DNA of 64,000 bases from Casp-actino8 sp964614655. GTDB taxonomy: Bacteria > Actinomycetota > Acidimicrobiia > Acidimicrobiales > Ilumatobacteraceae. The DNA lies in the NCBI GenBank assembly GCA_964614655.1, contig CAZTPF010000009.1, positions 1-64,000 on the forward strand, given 5' to 3'. The translations under genes were made by a program, and so were the position numbers. Positions 61,372 through 64,000 of the stretch are shown here, in pieces (position 1 is the first letter of the stretch; the number at the start of each line of letters is the position of its first letter). The notes beneath the pieces are model-generated. The model was not told where the DNA came from. It searched no databases and saw only the letters and a program-made list of their open reading frames with translations.

Positions 61372-62105
61372 TCTTCGTCTCGATTCGTCGTTCGACTCGA
61401 CAGGAAGTCGCGGGCCCACTCGAGATCGTCGGGATGAGTGATCTTGCGGTTGTCGACCTCGCCGGGCACGACGACGACGGTACCGCCGACCGATTCGACG
61501 AGGACGGAATCGTCGGTCGCGTCGATCTCGGATCGATAGGCCTCGCGCAGAATCGAGGCCCGAAACGCCTGTGGGGTCTGCACGGCGACGAGCGTGGCCC
61601 GATCGGGCGTGCTGACAACTCGTGGAATCGCCATGTTGGCGACGCTGTACGAATCTTCCAGGCCGAGTGAGTTCGACTCGACGACTTCGATCGACTTCAC
61701 GGTGTCGGTGACCGGCAGTCCGGGAACCGCACCGTCGGCCCCGGCACACACTGCGTCGACGACAGCCGAGAAGAGTCGTGTCGACGCGAACGGACGCGCC
61801 GCGTCGTGCACCAAGATCACGTCGGCATCGATCGGGACGGCGGCCAGACCGTTGCGAACACTCGCCGTTCGAGTCGGACCACCAGCGACGCCCCGTTCAC
61901 GCTCGGCATCGTCGACCGGAACGACCAGGATCACGCCGTCACTCACCTCGCGAGCACTGTCGAGAGCGAGATCGACCACGCGCCGATCTCCGAGTTCGGC
62001 GTATTGCTTCAACGAACCGAATCGGCGGCCCGAACCACCGGCGACGACGATGGTCCACACGCTCACACCCGGTCGACGAGATTTTTCGGAGGCCAAGTTC
62101 GCCAT
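61368..62105 (-). CDS. ispD: 2-C-methyl-D-erythritol 4-phosphate cytidylyltransferase
   Basis: The protein has 245 aa. CTP-site GGSGRRFGSLKQY, VHDAARPFAS, PVTDTVK, and TPQAFRASILREAY. The N-terminus of about 17 residues before the core strand VWTIVVAGG is longer than usual. Catalyses CDP-ME formation. Starts 29 bp from the divergent Crp-family gene. Confidence 0.94.
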   Translation of the reverse strand: MANLASEKSRRPGVSVWTIVVAGGSGRRFGSLKQYAELGDRRVVDLALDSAREVSDGVILVVPVDDAERERGVAGGPTRTASVRNGLAAVPIDADVILVHDAARPFASTRLFSAVVDAVCAGADGAVPGLPVTDTVKSIEVVESNSLGLEDSYSVANMAIPRVVSTPDRATLVAVQTPQAFRASILREAYRSEIDATDDSVLVESVGGTVVVVPGEVDNRKITHPDDLEWARDFLSSRTTNRDEE

Positions 62106-62134
62106 TCCCCGTGAGGGTAGTACCGTTCCTGGTG

Positions 62135-62797
62135 ATGCCGTACGAAGACATCCTCGCTCGCTCCGACTTCTTCGCCGACGCTCCGGCCGAGGAACTCACT
62201 CGAATCTCGTCGATCGGCCGCAAACGCGTCCTGTCGCGTGGTGATCACCTCTTCGAAGCCGGTGAAGACGCCGAGTCGATGTTCATCGTGATCACCGGTC
62301 GGGTCGCCATTGCGATCGCCAACGAACTCGACAAGCGCGAGAGCATGGTGGCGCTCATGGAGACCGGCGACCTCTTCGGCGAAATGGGTCTGCTCGACGG
62401 CGGGCCACGGTCGGCGATGGCCCGAGCCATCGAACCGTGCGAAGTGCTCGAGATCCCTTACGACCCGGTCGAAGAGATGTTGCAGCAAAACCCGCAGGTG
62501 CTCCGCGGTGTGGTCCGCATGCTCGCCGACCGCCTCCGCATCATGGACGGTGCACTCGCCGACTCGGTGTTCCTCGACGTGACGGGACGGACCGCCAAGC
62601 GACTCCTCGAACTCGCCGGTGACGCCGACGAATTCGTCCTGCCGGTCACTCAGGAAGAACTGGCCGGAATGGTCGGCGCATCACGCGAACGTGTGAACAA
62701 GGCGATCAGCAGTTTCATCCGCCTCGGCTGGATCGAACAGCACGAGCGTCGCTACAAGATCCTCCTTCGCGACCGCCTCGAACTCCGCTCACGCTGA
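62135..62797 (+). CDS. Crp/Fnr-family transcriptional regulator
   Basis: The protein has 220 aa. cNMP-binding domain (residues 10-125: SRGDHLFEAGEDAESMFIVITGRVAI, GDLFGEMGLLDGGPRSAMARA) with the PRSAxARA-type phosphate-binding cassette, a dimer helix, and a C-terminal HTH (VTQEELAGMVGASRERVNKAIS). It probably binds cAMP; it lacks the Fe-S Cys of Fnr. Resembles Mycobacterium Crp/CMR-like proteins. Divergent from ispD. Confidence 0.9.
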   Translation: MPYEDILARSDFFADAPAEELTRISSIGRKRVLSRGDHLFEAGEDAESMFIVITGRVAIAIANELDKRESMVALMETGDLFGEMGLLDGGPRSAMARAIEPCEVLEIPYDPVEEMLQQNPQVLRGVVRMLADRLRIMDGALADSVFLDVTGRTAKRLLELAGDADEFVLPVTQEELAGMVGASRERVNKAISSFIRLGWIEQHERRYKILLRDRLELRSR

Positions 62798-63460
62798 CAA
62801 CCACTCCTTCGCCCGGCGAAACGCGTCGGCGGCGTCATCGGCCCGGTGAGCCGGTCGACTCGAATCATGAGCAAAGCCGTGTTCGGCCTCGGTGTACTCC
62901 ACGACGTTCACTCCTGTCGATCGCAGCTCGGCGACGTCGGGATCGGGTGTCCACGTGTCACGGTTCCCGATGATGGCGAGCACCTTGGCCGCCTCGTTCG
63001 GATCGGCCGACAACGTCGTCAACGGTTCACCTTGGCCGTCACTCCGCCAGGTCTCGGGAAGCCGGATCATCCCGTAGAAACTCGCGATGCGGTCGAATCT
63101 CTGCATCGCCGCCGCCTTGAAGCAGTACATCCCGCCCATGCAGAAGCCGATCATCGACACCGAAGCACAGCCCGTGGCATCGGCGGCCTCGTTCAGATCA
63201 CGGAACTTGTCGGCGTCGTTCAGCGTGGGAACGGCGGCGAACCGTCCTTCGATGTCGGCACCGAGATCACGGCCCACCGCCGAGATCGGAAACGGTTCGA
63301 TGGCGATCGTCGTCATTCCCCACTCGTCGGCGAATCGTGCGACGTGATCGTCGAAGAGTGGACGCAAACCGAAGATGTCGGGAAAGACCACCAGGCCCCG
63401 GGATGAACCTTCGACTCGTCGGATCTCGGCCGGTGTTCCGGAAGGAAGAGTGATGCGCAT
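62789..63460 (-). CDS. Dienelactone hydrolase family protein
   Basis: The protein has 223 aa. Alpha/beta hydrolase with nucleophile in SMIGFCMGGMYCF (Cys), Asp in the IIGNRDTWTPD strand and His in EHGFAHDSS: the Cys-His-Asp triad of DLH. Splits dienelactones or other esters. ATG 63460 is chosen; an upstream TTG would add six residues. Convergent overlap of 9 bp with the Crp gene. Confidence 0.87.
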   Translation of the reverse strand: MRITLPSGTPAEIRRVEGSSRGLVVFPDIFGLRPLFDDHVARFADEWGMTTIAIEPFPISAVGRDLGADIEGRFAAVPTLNDADKFRDLNEAADATGCASVSMIGFCMGGMYCFKAAAMQRFDRIASFYGMIRLPETWRSDGQGEPLTTLSADPNEAAKVLAIIGNRDTWTPDPDVAELRSTGVNVVEYTEAEHGFAHDSSRPAHRADDAADAFRRAKEWLSA

Positions 63461-63611
63461 CCCCGAATCTTGGTTCAACTGAGCCGAGAGACCGACGATT
63501 CAGCCGTCACCAGGAGTGACGGGTCTCACCGGGACTCTCACCGGCCGCATCAGATCGACGAACCAGTGCTCGCACCGACCCTCGGTGAGGTCATCCGAGT
63601 CGTGTCGGGTC

Positions 63612-64000
63612 ATGAACACACACGACAACCCACAGCCCTCGTCCACCTTCGCCGCGCGGCGTCTGACCAGTCTCGGCTACTCGCTCGGAACTGCCCCCGA
63701 GTCGACCCGTCTGCCCACCGCCACCCGCCTCTGGCTCGACTGGGACGCCATCGCCCGCTCTCGGCGAGACATCCGTCGGGCCAACGCCTGGAATCTTCCC
63801 GGCGAGCCGGTCCGGCATCTCGACGAAGTCCTTCGGCGAGCCGGTTACGGGGAGTCGATGACCGACGAGGAGTGCGACCGCTACTTGTCGCAGTTGACCG
63901 CCATCGCACGACACGACGAACTCGCCTGCCGCATCGTCGTCCAGCGAATCCTTCCCGGCCTCATCGCCATTGCGATCCGCCGTGGCCGAATCGTTCAGGG
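63612..64000 (+). CDS. Hypothetical protein (3' partial, runs off window)
   Basis: About 129 residues are readable and the frame stays open to the end. Helical, Arg-rich; contains RLTSLGYSLGTAPESTRLP, WLDWDAIARSRRDIRRAN and a final RIVVQRILPGLIAIAIRRG. No signal peptide. I do not recognise a family. It is divergent from the DLH gene with about 150 bp between. Confidence 0.65.
   Translation, partial: MNTHDNPQPSSTFAARRLTSLGYSLGTAPESTRLPTATRLWLDWDAIARSRRDIRRANAWNLPGEPVRHLDEVLRRAGYGESMTDEECDRYLSQLTAIARHDELACRIVVQRILPGLIAIAIRRGRIVQ

Overview
The window comes from a high-GC actinobacterium. The best guess is an uncultured or draft-genome member of Acidimicrobiia (Ilumatobacter-like); that rank is inference. 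The supports are frequent GTG starts, tight ATGA overlaps, a PDZ-Lon (YlbL) gene near a UPF0182 gene, a DUF3263/LytR_C pair, a DivIVA-domain protein, a deazaflavin (F420) type oxidoreductase, a mycothiol-dependent-type enzyme, and a HbhA/lipid-droplet-like protein beside its XRE regulator. The sequence is a scaffold with five 100-N gaps (2110, 12112, 16035, 19056, 56472). One of these is flanked by an exact 55-nt duplication and is probably not a real gap.

Layout. 1-7.0 kb: end of a nucleoside/sugar-type ABC permease, a Rieske oxygenase, a DUF2256/DUF3253 protein, a methyltransferase, a saccharopine dehydrogenase-like enzyme, a LOG-family enzyme and exonuclease III. 7-12 kb: a lipid-droplet/HbhA-like protein with its XRE regulator, an XRE/nucleotidyltransferase pair resembling a toxin-antitoxin module, a nucleoside hydrolase, initiator tRNA-Met, a PCuAC-like lipoprotein and an MTA/SAH nucleosidase-like protein. 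12-19 kb: envelope and cell-division genes (UPF0182, a DivIVA fusion protein, a PDZ-Lon protease, HEAT repeats). 19-24.4 kb: a carotenoid oxygenase, a small Cys-rich protein, and a modABC operon ending in a PadR-like regulator. 24.4-31.6 kb: prfC, transporters, an arsenic module (arsI and acr3) and selO. 31.6-41.3 kb: two GNAT enzymes, each next to a copy of a palindromic repeat, a flavin monooxygenase, an F420-type enzyme, an S1P-lyase-like PLP enzyme, an amidohydrolase, a gene read through an in-frame TGA (probable selenoprotein), a PAC2 protein and a Nudix hydrolase. 41.3-46.1 kb: nitrogen control (glnD; amt-glnK) and a DUF2892 protein. 46.1-52.1 kb: Rieske ferredoxin plus oxygenase, AlaX, a periplasmic binding protein, FdhD and a membrane-anchored protein. 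52.1-64 kb: an ATP-grasp protein, orphan groEL with CIRCE, an FAD oxidoreductase, a MoaD-like carrier, glycerate kinase, LytR_C/DUF3263, udk, tRNA-Thr, rlmB-ispF-ispD, a Crp-family regulator, a dienelactone hydrolase and a truncated unknown gene.

How the genes fit together. ModABC supplies molybdate. FdhD matures molybdenum formate dehydrogenases, which are often selenoenzymes. A probable selenocysteine thioredoxin-fold protein at 38557-39636 fits a genome that decodes UGA as Sec, although no selA/B/C/D gene lies in the window. GlnD, PII and Amt form a nitrogen-sensing set. Two distant genes, a Cys-rich mini-protein and a DUF2892 membrane protein, carry the same 16-bp operator typical of CsoR/CstR-like repressors, which suggests a shared copper- or persulfide-responsive regulon.
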